A stretch of DNA of 64,000 nucleotides from Hypomesus transpacificus. Taxonomy: Eukaryota; Chordata; Actinopteri; Osmeriformes; Osmeridae. The stretch is from assembly GCF_021917145.1 (NCBI RefSeq), contig NC_061074.1, forward strand, positions 9,860,384-9,924,383. The letters run 5' to 3'. Positions within the stretch are counted from its first letter, which is position 1, and the number at the start of each line of letters is the position of its first letter. The translations under genes and the position numbers were made by a program. A model generated the notes under the pieces. It saw only the letters and a list, made by a program, of their open reading frames with translations. It ran no database searches and was not told where the DNA came from. Shown one piece after another: positions 1 through 15,122 of this stretch.

Positions 1-339
1 AGTAAAACTTTCCTCACTTTATTCAGTGGTACTGTATCAGAATTACTACTTTTTAGATTGTACTATTAAGACTGAAGCAATGCTTCAAACCTCTATTGAA
101 GATTGGAACATCTAAGGTAAGTGTAAATACTAAGTTTGAACTCCATAGTTGTACAAATCAATTGTGTTAATCATGTGTATAAGAAATCAAAGTTGTAAAG
201 GGAATTTTAACAGTTTCTGTAGGATTTCATTTTCACAAAGGGTTTCATATTGTCCTGTGTTAGAAACTGAATGTTCAGAGGAAACTCTTAAATTCCTTGG
301 TTTATTTGAACATGTATTCATCAATGCCAACCTGTCCTA
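1..339. other. Flank left of mir-21, probably vmp1 3' region or pri-mir-21
   Basis: No coding exon is recognised. A 67-codon open frame at 149-352 overlaps the miRNA and resembles nothing known. By synteny with other vertebrates this should be the vmp1 3' end or its downstream transcript, which is inference only. Confidence 0.4.
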
Positions 340-416
340 TCCTGTCAGCTAGCTTATCAGACTGGTGTTGGCTGTCTGTATATCATGGCAACAACAGTCT
401 GTAAGCTGGCTGAAGT
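340..416 (+). ncRNA. mir21: mir-21 microRNA precursor hairpin
   Basis: The 5p arm at 350-372 begins TAGCTTATCAGACTGG and has the complete miR-21 seed; as remembered it equals the zebrafish mature form, which has GG where mammals have GA. The 3p (star) arm lies at about 389-410 (CAACAACAGTCTGTAAGC). The two arms pair over about 27 bp around a short loop at 373-388. miR-21 is a Dicer product that represses many targets post-transcriptionally. In vertebrates it sits just past the last exons of vmp1 and facing tubd1; tubd1 is present here in the expected convergent orientation, so vmp1 should lie to the left of the window. Confidence 0.95.
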
Positions 417-531
417 TTTGGGTAAAGACCATCTCAAACGCCAAGTTGTTCTGTTAAAGTTGTGAACTAGAATGTGTTTTGCTGCTCTTTGACAATGTTA
501 TTGTGTGTGTTACTCTGATTTAGCTGTCCTT

Positions 532-537
532 AATAAA
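532..537 (+). terminator. Polyadenylation signal downstream of mir-21
   Basis: AATAAA on the plus strand lies about 120 bp after the mir-21 hairpin, followed by GT-rich sequence. It probably ends the vmp1/pri-mir-21 transcript. It faces the minus-strand tubd1 signal about 225 bp away. Confidence 0.5.
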
Positions 538-759
538 GTATTGGCCAGGATGTAATATAAATTCGACGGCTTTGACTTTTTCCTCAGAATATGAAATGCA
601 TATCCATGTTGTCTGTTTGTGGGAGCGGTTATAGGCTGGCTTCTTCAGACAAGCAGCTCATCGTTAAACTTCTACACAGCAGCACTCAACTCCTGATTAC
701 ACCTTTTATATTGACACCCCAATGGTATTCAGGAAAAGCAATGCCATTTTAAAGTCAAG

Positions 760-765
760 TTTATT
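760..765 (-). terminator. Polyadenylation signal for tubd1
   Basis: AATAAA on the minus strand (TTTATT on plus), about 475 bp beyond the tubd1 stop codon. It is the clearest signal in the expected 3' UTR. Confidence 0.45.
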
Positions 766-950
766 ATTCACAAAATTGTATTTATACATTCAAATTTATA
801 TTCTTAAAATTCCCCATTATTATATATGTATTCTTATAACTGTACACACAATTACATGGTACTCCATTACATTACTCCATTGAAGGGTAAACATGTTTTT
901 CCATCCCAAGTGTTATGTCCTTTCTTGGCCCAGCATGAGTGATCTCATCC

Positions 951-1283
951 TTCCCAGCAGCTAGCATCCCAGCTGACTGTAGCTGGAGATGACTTGTTCC
1001 AGCTAGCTGACTGTAGCTGGAGATGACTTATTCCAGCTAGCATCCCAGCTGACTGTAGCTGGAGATGACTTGTTCCAGCTAGCATCATAGCTGACTGTAG
1101 CTGGAGATGACTTATTCCAGCTAGCATCCCAGCTGACTGTAGCTGGAGATGACTTATTCCAGCTAGCTGACTGTAGCTGGAGATGACTTGTTCCAGCTAG
1201 CATCCCAGCTGACTGTAGCTGGAGATGACTTGTTCCAGCTAGCATCCCAGCTGACTGTAGCTGGAGATGACTTGTTCCAGAGA
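951..1283. repeat. Minisatellite, ~42-bp unit, 8 copies, at the end of tubd1
   Basis: Eight copies of a unit of about 42 bp (some shortened to about 33 bp by loss of the GGGATGCTAG part) run from 951 into the last tubd1 coding exon. On the minus strand each unit reads like the tubd1 C-terminal codons ([10 protein letters not shown]) followed by a TAG. The copy nearest the gene is the real coding end. Confidence 0.9.
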
Positions 1284-4200
1284 TGTGAAGCTGTCAAGGA
1301 AATCCTCCTCAGAGATGCCAAACTTGGTATACTGGTGAATGTAGGCCCTGCAGAAGTCACAATGTGGGTTACTATGGGAACTACACCCCCCCCCCCCCCC
1401 CCACCCGGTTTACTGTCCAGTCAGGTGTATATGGTTTTATCAAACGGACATTCATTAAGAAAACGTCTCCTCCTTTCGATCTGGAAGCTCACCTGGAGGC
1501 GAACATGTTCCAGGCCTTCCCCACCATGTTATCCAGAGGGCCCAGGAGAGCCTGGCTGTTGCTGACCAGCGTAGCACACTTCTCGTACCTGTTGAAGGGG
1601 ACAGGTGTTTTCCACGTGCTGAAAGCCTCCTCTGCTGGAAGCCAAGGGGAATATAAGGCTGCTTCTTGAAATCCACCTTGAGAAGACAAAAGCTGTTCAG
1701 TAGTGGCCCTGACATCACAGTTTACAAGTTTGACTATAAACTGAAAACAGAGTATATATATATATGGCAGTGTGAGATCTGATTCCCGCTTGTGTCATCA
1801 TTGCTGAATTAACGAAATGTTATATAACATTTCGTTAATTCAGCAATGATGACATATGATATATATACAGTGCGCTCCAAAAGTATTGGAACAGTGAGGC
1901 CAATTCCTTTATTTTTGCTGTAGACTGAAAACATTTGGGCTTGACATCAAACGATGAATGTGAAACCAGAGATCAACGTTTCAGCTTTTATTTCCAGGTA
2001 TTTACATCAGGATCTGATGCACAAATTAGAAAATATCACCTTTTTGTTCGAACCCACCCATTTGTCACGTGAGCAAAAGTATTGGAACATGTGACTGACA
2101 GGTGTGTTTTGTTGCCCAGGTGTGTCCTATTACATACATTATTCAATCAATAAATACCACTGAATGTCTACACTCAGGTTCAGATTGGGTAAGATAGGTT
2201 TTGTCTATGCAGACTGTATTCAGAGGTGAAAACAACATGAAAACCAGAGCGCTGTCTTTGGGTGAAAAACAAGCAATTGTGAGTCTTAGAGAAGATGGAA
2301 AATCAATCAGAGCCATTGCAGAAACATTGGCCATAGCCAGTACAACCATTTGGAATGTCCTGAAGAAGAAGAAAACTACTGGTGTACTAAGTAACAGATG
2401 TCGAACAGGTAGACCAAGGAAAACATCAGCAGTTGATGACAGAAACATTGTGAGAGCTGTAAAGAAAGACCCTAAAACAACTGTTAGTGAGATCAGCAAC
2501 AACCTCCAGATGGCAGGAGTGAAGGTATCACTATCTACTGTTCGCAGAAGACTTCATGAACAAAAGTACAAGGGCTACACCAGAAGATGCAAACCACTCA
2601 TTAGCAAGAAGAATAGGAAGGCCAGGCTGGAATTTGCCAAAAAGTACAGAGATGAACCTCAAAAATTCTGGGACAAAGTTTTATGGACTGATGAGACAAA
2701 GATTAACTTTTACCAAAGTGATGGAAAGGCTAAAGTTTGGAGAAAGAAAGGAACTGCTCATGATCCCAAACACACAAGCTCATCTGTGAAACACGGTGGA
2801 GGTAATGTCATGGCTTGGGCTTGCATGGCTTCTTCTAGGACGGGCTCATAAATCTTCATTGAGGATGTAACACATGATGGCAGCAGCAAAATGAACTCGG
2901 AAGTCTACAGAAACATTTTGTCTGCCAATTTAAGGAAAGATGCAACCAAACTGATTGGCAGAGCCTTCATCATGCAGCAAGATAACGACCCAAAACACAC
3001 TGCCAAAACAACAAAGGAGTTCATCAGGGGCAAGAAATGGAAGGTATTAGACTGGCCAAGTCAATCTCCAGACTTAAACCCTATAGAGCATGCATTTTAC
3101 CTGCTTAAGAGGAGACTGAAGGGAGGAACCCCACAAAACAAACAACAACTGAAAGAGGCTGCAGTGAAAGCCTGGGAAAGCATCAAAAAGGAAGAATGCA
3201 AAAGTTTGGTGACGTCAATGGGTCACAGACTTGCTGCAGTTATTGAAAGCAAAGGATTTGCAACTAAATATTAAGTCTTATTCACTTAAATATGTTTTAA
3301 GTATATCTGTTCCAATACTTTTGCTCACATGACAAATGGGTGGATTCAAACAAAATGTGATATTTTCTTAGTTGTGCATCAGATCCTGATGTAAATACCT
3401 GGAAATAAAAGCTGAAACGTTGATCTCTGGTCTCACGTTCATTATTTGATGTCAAGCCCAAATGTTTTCAGTCTACAGCAAAAATAAAGGAATTCGCCTC
3501 ACTGTTCCAATACTTTTGGAGGGCACTGTATATGTATATATAACATTTCGTTAATTCAGCAATGATGACACAAGCGGGAATCAGATCTCACACTGCCATA
3601 TGGCAGCTTGACTAAAAAAAATCTTAATCGACCAGAAAATCGACTAGTCGACTAAGTGGGGACAGCCCTAGTATACACTATACTGTATACATACATTGTG
3701 TTTATTGAACCCTGTAGTTGTCAAGGTTACTCACCTGTCTCTGCGCTGTACACGTCTTTCCCCCGCAAAATGAGCAGATTGGCCACAGATGGGTTAAATC
3801 CCTGCCTAATGTGGCTCCTAGACCTATCACGACCCATGCCAGGGAGGACTGGGGCTTGCACCTGCCAATCAATACCTTGAAGAGGACAGAACCATAAAAA
3901 CAAGGAAAACTTTCATCATCATGCTGTTTACACACAGGCTCTACAAGAGGCTAATGCTTTGCTGGTCCGACTTGCCTTCCTCCATCTTGGTATTTGCTAT
4001 GAGCATCTGACGCAGGTGTTTGAGCAGGCCAAGCCAGGAGAATATGCTGTAGGCCATGGAGGAGCTGGCCATCTGGGGGATGGTAGACACGCTCAACAGC
4101 TTGTACTCTGGGTGACAAACCAGGCTGCTCATCAGGTCCCCTAGGAAGAGAAACACACAGTAACACCCTGCACGTGTGTGTGGTGTGTGTGTGGGATGTG

Positions 4201-4566
4201 TGTGGTGTGTGTGTGGGATGTGGTGTATCCCCCCCTTCCTACTCCTCACCCAGGGGATTCCGTCCGTAGACGCCGTGGGACTCCCCAGTGAGAGCAGGCT
4301 GTAGAACGCTGCCCAGCTGGTGAGCAATGACTCTGTTGACGTCACCGAACGATATGTGTTTGATGTTCATGAGCTGCGAGCAGATTTTGTGCACAGTGTC
4401 GTTCTCGTGAACCAGGAGGGCGTCGGAGAGCTGGTAGAGGTGAGACAAGGTGAGGACCGAGTTGTAGTTCTGGACTATCACCTGCACAGACAACAGCAAC
4501 AAGAAGTACATGATCAAATACATGGAAGTGTATGATTCAAAAGCTACCTGAATGATCTTTTCAAAC

Positions 4567-4617
<51 letters not shown>

Positions 4618-5333
4618 AACCTCTCCAGTGCCATAAGGCCAGGTCAGGTGATTGAGAATGAAGGAGTTTGGGTAGGCGTCTCTGAGACATTGAGTAGCAT
4701 ATGTGCCCACGCCAGACCCTGTGCCCCCTGCTACACTCATCATGACCATGAACCCAGCTAGTCTGTCACAGAGCTCCACCTCTCTCCGAACCAGGTCTTC
4801 CATCACCTCCTTGTGATGAGGGCCGTGGACACAGTACCTGTTACAATGAAAACAAATGAGCAAGTAACACAGCAGCAATAACCTGGTTTTACTCACAAGA
4901 CAGTTCAGTCAGTCATGGTATCTTTCCACCCTTACCCGTTGGCCCAGTTGTTTCCGGAGCCCTGCTTCTGACTAAATTGAGACTGGTCGTCGTATCTCCA
5001 TCTCCCCGACTTAGCAGCTTTGGCTACACTCTGCGTGATGACTTTTGGCTCCATGTCAATGAGAACAGCCCGTGCCACCAGGTCTGAGGAGGAACGCAAC
5101 GACAACGATATTTTAATGAAGCGCACTAGTACGGCACCTATGTTGTGTAGTTATGCTTTTAGGAACTGAATAGTCATTCTACCTCCATTTGTCGTCTCAT
5201 TGAAGAAGCGTTCACGACTGCATTCACTGTACACTTTTCTTTGAACGTCGCTAGCGTCGTTGCTAATCACGTCAAACAACTCGTGCCCTACTTGGTTACC
5301 ACACTGTCCAAGTTGTAATGTCACGACTGACAT
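1239..5333 (-). CDS. tubd1: Tubulin delta chain
   Basis: Delta-tubulin acts at centrioles and basal bodies, where it supports triplet microtubule formation. Eight coding exons on the minus strand: 5333-5183, 5083-4936, 4837-4621, 4481-4250, 4140-3976, 3875-3735, 1676-1493, 1347-1239, totalling 448 aa (human is about 453). The start reads [16 protein letters not shown]. The GTP-binding signature GGTGSGVG is in exon 3, and exon 4 has the family-typical [20 protein letters not shown]. The C-terminal part has VSNSQ and [10 protein letters not shown]. Reading phases agree at every junction. The exon 5 donor is GC rather than GT (GGAAG|GCAAG), and using it keeps frame and homology. Intron 6 holds a Tc1 element. 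The stop lies inside the first unit of a minisatellite, adding Gly-Cys after the usual ending. The gene is head-to-head with rps6kb1, as in mammals. Confidence 0.95.
1386..1402. repeat. Poly-C tract in tubd1 intron 7
   Basis: A run of about 16 C on the plus strand lies about 40 bp upstream, in tubd1 sense, of the last exon. It is poly-G in the transcript. Confidence 0.8.
1866..3530 (+). mobile_element. Tc1/mariner-family transposon inserted at TA
   Basis: The element is bounded by TA dinucleotides at 1866-1867 and 3529-3530, with ends CAGTGC and GCACTG. Terminal inverted repeats are about 220 bp long (roughly 1868-2089 and 3308-3528) and carry the inner repeat of the IR/DR layout (GCAAAAGTATTGGAACA and its complement). 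It lies in tubd1 intron 6, antisense to the gene. The arms are nearly identical, which suggests recent insertion. Confidence 0.95.
2237..3274 (+). pseudogene. Tc1 transposase with one in-frame stop
   Basis: This is a DDE-type transposase of Tc1 type. The N-terminal part has paired-like helix-turn-helix segments ([20 protein letters not shown]) and a GRPRKTSA linker. The first catalytic Asp is in WTDET, the second in DNDPKHTA, and the final Glu is in PIEH. The frame is open from ATG 2237 to 2848, has one TAA at 2849-2851 after TGS, and continues in the same frame to the stop at 3272-3274. It has no frameshift, so a single base change appears to have inactivated it. An upstream in-frame ATG at 2201 is less likely to be the start. 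Confidence 0.9.
3605..3672. mobile_element. hAT-like transposon terminus fragment
   Basis: Read on the minus strand, the segment begins CTAGGGCTGTCCCCACTTAG and continues with TAGTCGACTAGTCGA. This resembles hAT non-autonomous ends common in fish. It directly abuts the palindromic element; a matching second end was not found. Family assignment is from memory. Confidence 0.45.
4569..4614. repeat. (GA)n microsatellite beside the tubd1 exon 3 donor
   Basis: About 23 GA units lie 6 bp beyond the minus-strand donor of tubd1 exon 3, so the intron starts GTTAGTC and then a CT run. Confidence 0.9.
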
Positions 5334-5610
5334 TGTTATAGCCTTGTATTAACTCGCCAGGTAAATGAGGGCGAACTGTCATTTGACTCGAGATAAGTTC
5401 ACAGCTGAAGGAAAGTGTGCACGAAACGCTCGAAATCGGCGCCTTTCCTGCATCACACCAGCGGGTCAGTACTATGCCTGCCTTGTTGGTGAAGTTGTGC
5501 GCATGCCCCTTGTAGTAGCCGGTTATGGCGGCGATGTGTGTTTGTCCATGAGGTGGGGAGCGCGAGATATTCTCACGGACTGAGCGAGCAACGACTCACT
5601 AAACGCAGGT
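5334..5610. promoter_or_regulatory. Bidirectional promoter region between tubd1 and rps6kb1
   Basis: Only 277 bp separate the two start codons, which read outward. No TATA box is apparent. An ATGGCGGC motif at 5525-5532 fits a YY1-type site, and CpGs occur. Mammals keep the same head-to-head arrangement, which supports a shared promoter; transcription start sites were not determined. Confidence 0.6.
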
Positions 5611-11029
<5,419 letters not shown>

Positions 11030-11661
11030 CCGGTCGTCTTGAGGAAATAGGTTGCTTTTGTTGTTTTTCTTTTCTTGATATTCTTCCAGTTTTATTATTT
11101 TTTTTTTTTCTCAAGAAAAATGATAAAGGACCCTAGAGATTACGAAACTCTAACACACACACACACACACTACCTGCGGTCAGGTTGAGGTTGTGTCCTC
11201 CGAGGCCTGAGCCGCAGCACCGCTCCGCAGACCACGGCTCACTTGACCTTTGAACCCTCACCAAGACCCCTAGTAGGACCCGGGTTCCGGGATCTGGCAT
11301 CACTCTGGACCTTCGACCGTTTTGTATGAACACCCTGTCATACCACTTTACCAGGAAATGAATGATGAATATGAATCATCAAATGACTTATCACAGTTAT
11401 CCACACTAAATGGCAGTGTCTGTTAGACATCCAAAGTGCTTCGATTTAGACAACGACGACAACCATGGCTTCCGCCAAAATCTTGGGAGATTTTACAGTA
11501 TTTCTCATCAACTGCTTCCTTGCTACGTATGAATGAAATCATATGAATTATTGATAATTGATCAGAAAATAGATGATTTGGATGCGATCGGAAGTTAGCT
11601 TTATGTCTTATGTATTTTACAAAAGGGATGCATCTACTGTGCTATGTATCAATGATGGATC

Positions 11662-11679
11662 AATAAAAGCCTCAATAAA
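11662..11679 (+). terminator. Polyadenylation signals for rps6kb1
   Basis: Two AATAAA hexamers (11662-11667 and 11674-11679) lie about 640 bp after the rps6kb1 stop, implying a short 3' UTR. Confidence 0.6.
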
Positions 11680-11699
11680 ATAAAGAAACACATTCTTTA

Positions 11700-13600
11700 C
11701 CCATGTTCTGTTTGACTTGTGTGGGAATGTGTCTATGGTGCTTAATGTACACCAGAGCTGCAGATCATCAGTTGGATGGACGGGTGAGGTCCATTCCACT
11801 GTAAGCTTAGTGTCTTCTTGTTTAAAGTTTATGCAACATCTGGTCTTTTGCCCACCAACAGTTGGTTATGGTGTTGTTAATACTTGAAAGAACCCTTCTG
11901 ATTGGGTAACTTGGTAAATGTAACCAGATTCAAGTTTACAACTACTGACTGGCATTCTTGTCCCTGCATGTGTTTGCCTAGAAAGGGTTACTTTCCCTCT
12001 TGTTCTTCACAGCACAAGCAGCACCAGTGAGAACCTGCCATGGGGGGAATGTAACACGCCGTTGTCATATTTCTCAATTGTGGTCAAATATCCGATCACA
12101 CAGGAGTTCTGTGCCTGGTTCTGGCTTCGAAACCCGCTGTGAAGCCTGCCCTGTCTGGAAGAGGTTCTACTGTGGTCAAACAAGATCAGGAACTCAAACG
12201 ACAACAAAAAACATGCAAACTGTCAAATTGGTTTGACAGTATAGACCTTCCATCCTAAAAAAAAAAAAAACTGAGCAATTCAACTTGTGCGCATGTTCAT
12301 TTTATAACATATAAGATTTGTATTGAATCGATTTTTAAGTACTACATCTGGGAAACGTCGGTATAAAAGTCCATCAGAACATTTTACAGCACTTTTACTA
12401 CATTATTTACATCTCCAAGTACAGTCGGCAGCCACCTTGTTTTAGGACTCCAGACTACTGCCCCTCATCTTGGGGACATTTGAACTCTCCATCAGGCTGA
12501 CAAACTCCAGGGACAATTTGCTGCCCCCTATCGAATTGTATATGGAATTTACACAAAATAGACAAATTGGACATTGGAATTCACACTAAAACAGTGTTAA
12601 TTGAATGATCTTAACCATTGTTTTTGGTCTCTTGTTGCAGGCTCTGTAATTCTCCAGACCAACGATCAGTAAGGTTTGATTCTGAAGCAGAGAGAAAGTG
12701 ACAACAAACGGAACATGTCCTCGTGAAGGATAATGGGGCACCTTAGAATAAGGATTCGATGAATCTTACCTAATTTGAGATAACAATGCACGCTCAAAAT
12801 AATCCCACATCTCCTTCAATAATCAGATCCTAAAACATAAAACACATTCAGTACAATCAAATAATAGTATAAAATCTAAATGAAACTCAAATCATAAATA
12901 CAAAGAAAAAAATCTAGAACAGAAGGCTGGTAGAAAAGGTCACTTGACATTCTTACTAAAGTTAACTACAGTACTGGCACATAAACATGTGAAAGGACAT
13001 GTGCACAAATCAGAAGTTGCAAAAAACAAAGTGTAGCCCAATTAAAAACTTAAAATCAAATCAGTTGTAGATCCAACCTTCACATATGGGGGTTGACCTG
13101 CTCTGAAACTGCCAGAACTGTTTAGTGTTCCTTTTGGGGGGAAGGAACCACTCCTGAAGAACAATACTACCCCCCTTCTGACCGTTCATCATTTGGAGTA
13201 GGAAACCAGATTTGATCCTTGCTTTTCTATCAAAAGCAGAAACCGAGAATAAACCCGGAAAAAAAACTAACGCTCTCAAGCACATTCTCTACCACACAAT
13301 CAAACCAAAAAGGCCCATTTCACTGATCTCGCTTGAACCATGTTTTTTTTTTTTTTTCTCTCAAACAGAACCTCAGACATCTCCCTGCTAGATAAAAATA
13401 ATACCAATATAGTCAATAACATGTCTCATAGACACAGATCAAATCTGATTAAGGAGAAGGATTGTGAAATCAATCTCTCCTGACATCAAGACAAATCTGA
13501 CCCACCACATCCAGGCCTGTTGCCAATGTATTGCATCTTATGTATTTAAGCTGTAGTATCCATGCTGTTGAATGCCCTTTCAAAAATCTGACAAAGACCC
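11700..13600. other. Intergenic region between rps6kb1 and slc33a1
   Basis: This is AT-rich DNA between two convergent genes. No exon, RNA gene or clear transposon was recognised. Part may be slc33a1 3' UTR. It is the junction of the 17q23-like and 3q25-like blocks. Confidence 0.5.
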
Positions 13601-13773
13601 AAGACTCCGCCCTCTCCTCACAGCCTTTGAAGAACAGAGAGAGGCACAGATGATTGGCCAGACGTCACAAGTGACGGCAGATTGCCATGACGAAGCAGCC
13701 CCTCCCTCGGACGTCTGATTGGTTCCTTTGCGCGGCCTTTCGGCCTCACGGTGACGTTAGGGAAATGGGCGCA

Positions 13774-14083
13774 ACAGACGCATGGGTCATGAAGTGTACT
13801 GCTGAGGGGAAGAGGGGAGATGATGCGAGCCACACAGACGCATGGGTCATAAAGTGTACTGCTGAGGGGAAGAGGGGAGATGATGCGAGCCACACAGACG
13901 CATGGGTCATAAAGTGTACTGCTGAGGGGAAGAGGGGAGATGATGCGAGCCACACAGACGCATGGGTCATAAAGTGTACTGCTGAGGGGAGGAGGGGAGA
14001 TGATGCGAGCCACACAGACGCATGGGTCATAAAGTGTACTGCTGAGGGGAGGAGGGGAGATGATGCGAGCCACACAGATGCAG
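13774..14083. repeat. 60-bp tandem repeat, 5 copies, 3' of slc33a1
   Basis: Five nearly identical 60-bp units contain GACGCATGGGTCATAAAGTG and GGGGAGATGATGCGAGC. Sixty is a multiple of three and the unit lacks stops in several frames, so long false open frames appear on both strands. The array lies 140-450 bp beyond the slc33a1 stop, probably in its 3' UTR. Confidence 0.95.
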
Positions 14084-14219
14084 AAGGGACATCCTGTACA
14101 ACCCCCTTCCAACAGGAGTCGGAGCAGCGGTCAGGCCATTTTGGGTCCATGTTGATTCAAGTTCTTAAGAGTTCATTGAGGGCAGTGGGGGGGAGGGAGG
14201 GAGGGGGAGTGATGGGCTA

Positions 14220-15081
14220 TCATTGGTTGATTCTGCACCTCCACGCTGCGGGGCTCTGGTCCTGGAGTCGTTTCAGCTTGTTGCCGAGCACCACCCACCA
14301 GGCCAGTCCAATCAGCACGCACACCACCGACTCCACGTAGAAACCGTCCAACGTCGTCACGCACACGCCTCCCTCCTTGGTGCACAGCTGAGAGAGCGAG
14401 AGAGAGCGAGAGAGAGCGAGAGAGCGAAGATGGCTTCATGACAACATACTTCAATGTTTCTTGAAGGGTATTAGACTCACACTAACAGAAATGTTCCACC
14501 CACCCCAACACCCACCCCCACTCACCCCTGCCTCTTCTGGGGAGCCGCAGGTCTGCAGGGGGGCTCCCTGACACTCCTTGCTGGTGAGCGGGTCCACCAT
14601 CCACAGGGCCAGCGTGGACGGCCAGTTGCTGCCCAGGTTGGTCAGCGTGTTCAGGAGGGTCATGTAGGTGCCGCCGATCCTGGGGTCGCTCACCTTGGCA
14701 TGGAACGCCATTAAGGCTACGTACATGCTGTACAGTGACACCTGGTGGAGAGGAGAGAAATGGCACAAGATGGAGCGCTGTTACAACATGTTTTACTTGT
14801 CTGAAAACAAACAGGCAGAGAGCATAGCTTTGGTAAAGGGGGGGGGGGGGGGAGAGAAATAGCAAAGCAGAAAGGAGGGTAGTGTTACCTGATGTAGGGC
14901 ATAGCTGAACAGCACCACACCATAGTAGTACACAGGATATCCACTGTCCTGTTTCACACTGGGTGTCCACCACACCAACCCAGCATAGCTTAGGCCTATC
15001 AACAGCCTGGACCCAAAACACACACACACACACACATTTACACATCAAGTCATCGACTGAAAGGACTGTTTGTGTGTGTGT

Positions 15082-15122
<41 letters not shown>

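Larger units (their letters stand above)
1765..3600. mobile_element. Palindromic DNA element (MITE-like) split by the Tc1 insertion
   Basis: The left part (1765-1865) begins ATATGGCAGTGTGAGATC. The right part (3531-3600) ends with the inverse complement, finishing CACACTGCCATATGGCAG. The arms match over about 58 bp (GATTCCCGCTTGTGTCATCA and onward). In the left part the inner 30 bp occur again in inverted orientation (1823-1853). Removing the Tc1 element leaves one short palindromic non-coding element in a TA-rich target. Confidence 0.75.

Noticed and set aside
149-352. 67-codon frame before mir-21
   Set aside because: No similarity to vmp1 or another protein that I can recognise, and it overlaps the miRNA precursor.
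2201-2236. Upstream ATG of the Tc1 transposase
   Set aside because: Tc1 transposases normally begin close to the helix-turn-helix segment; the ATG at 2237 fits better.
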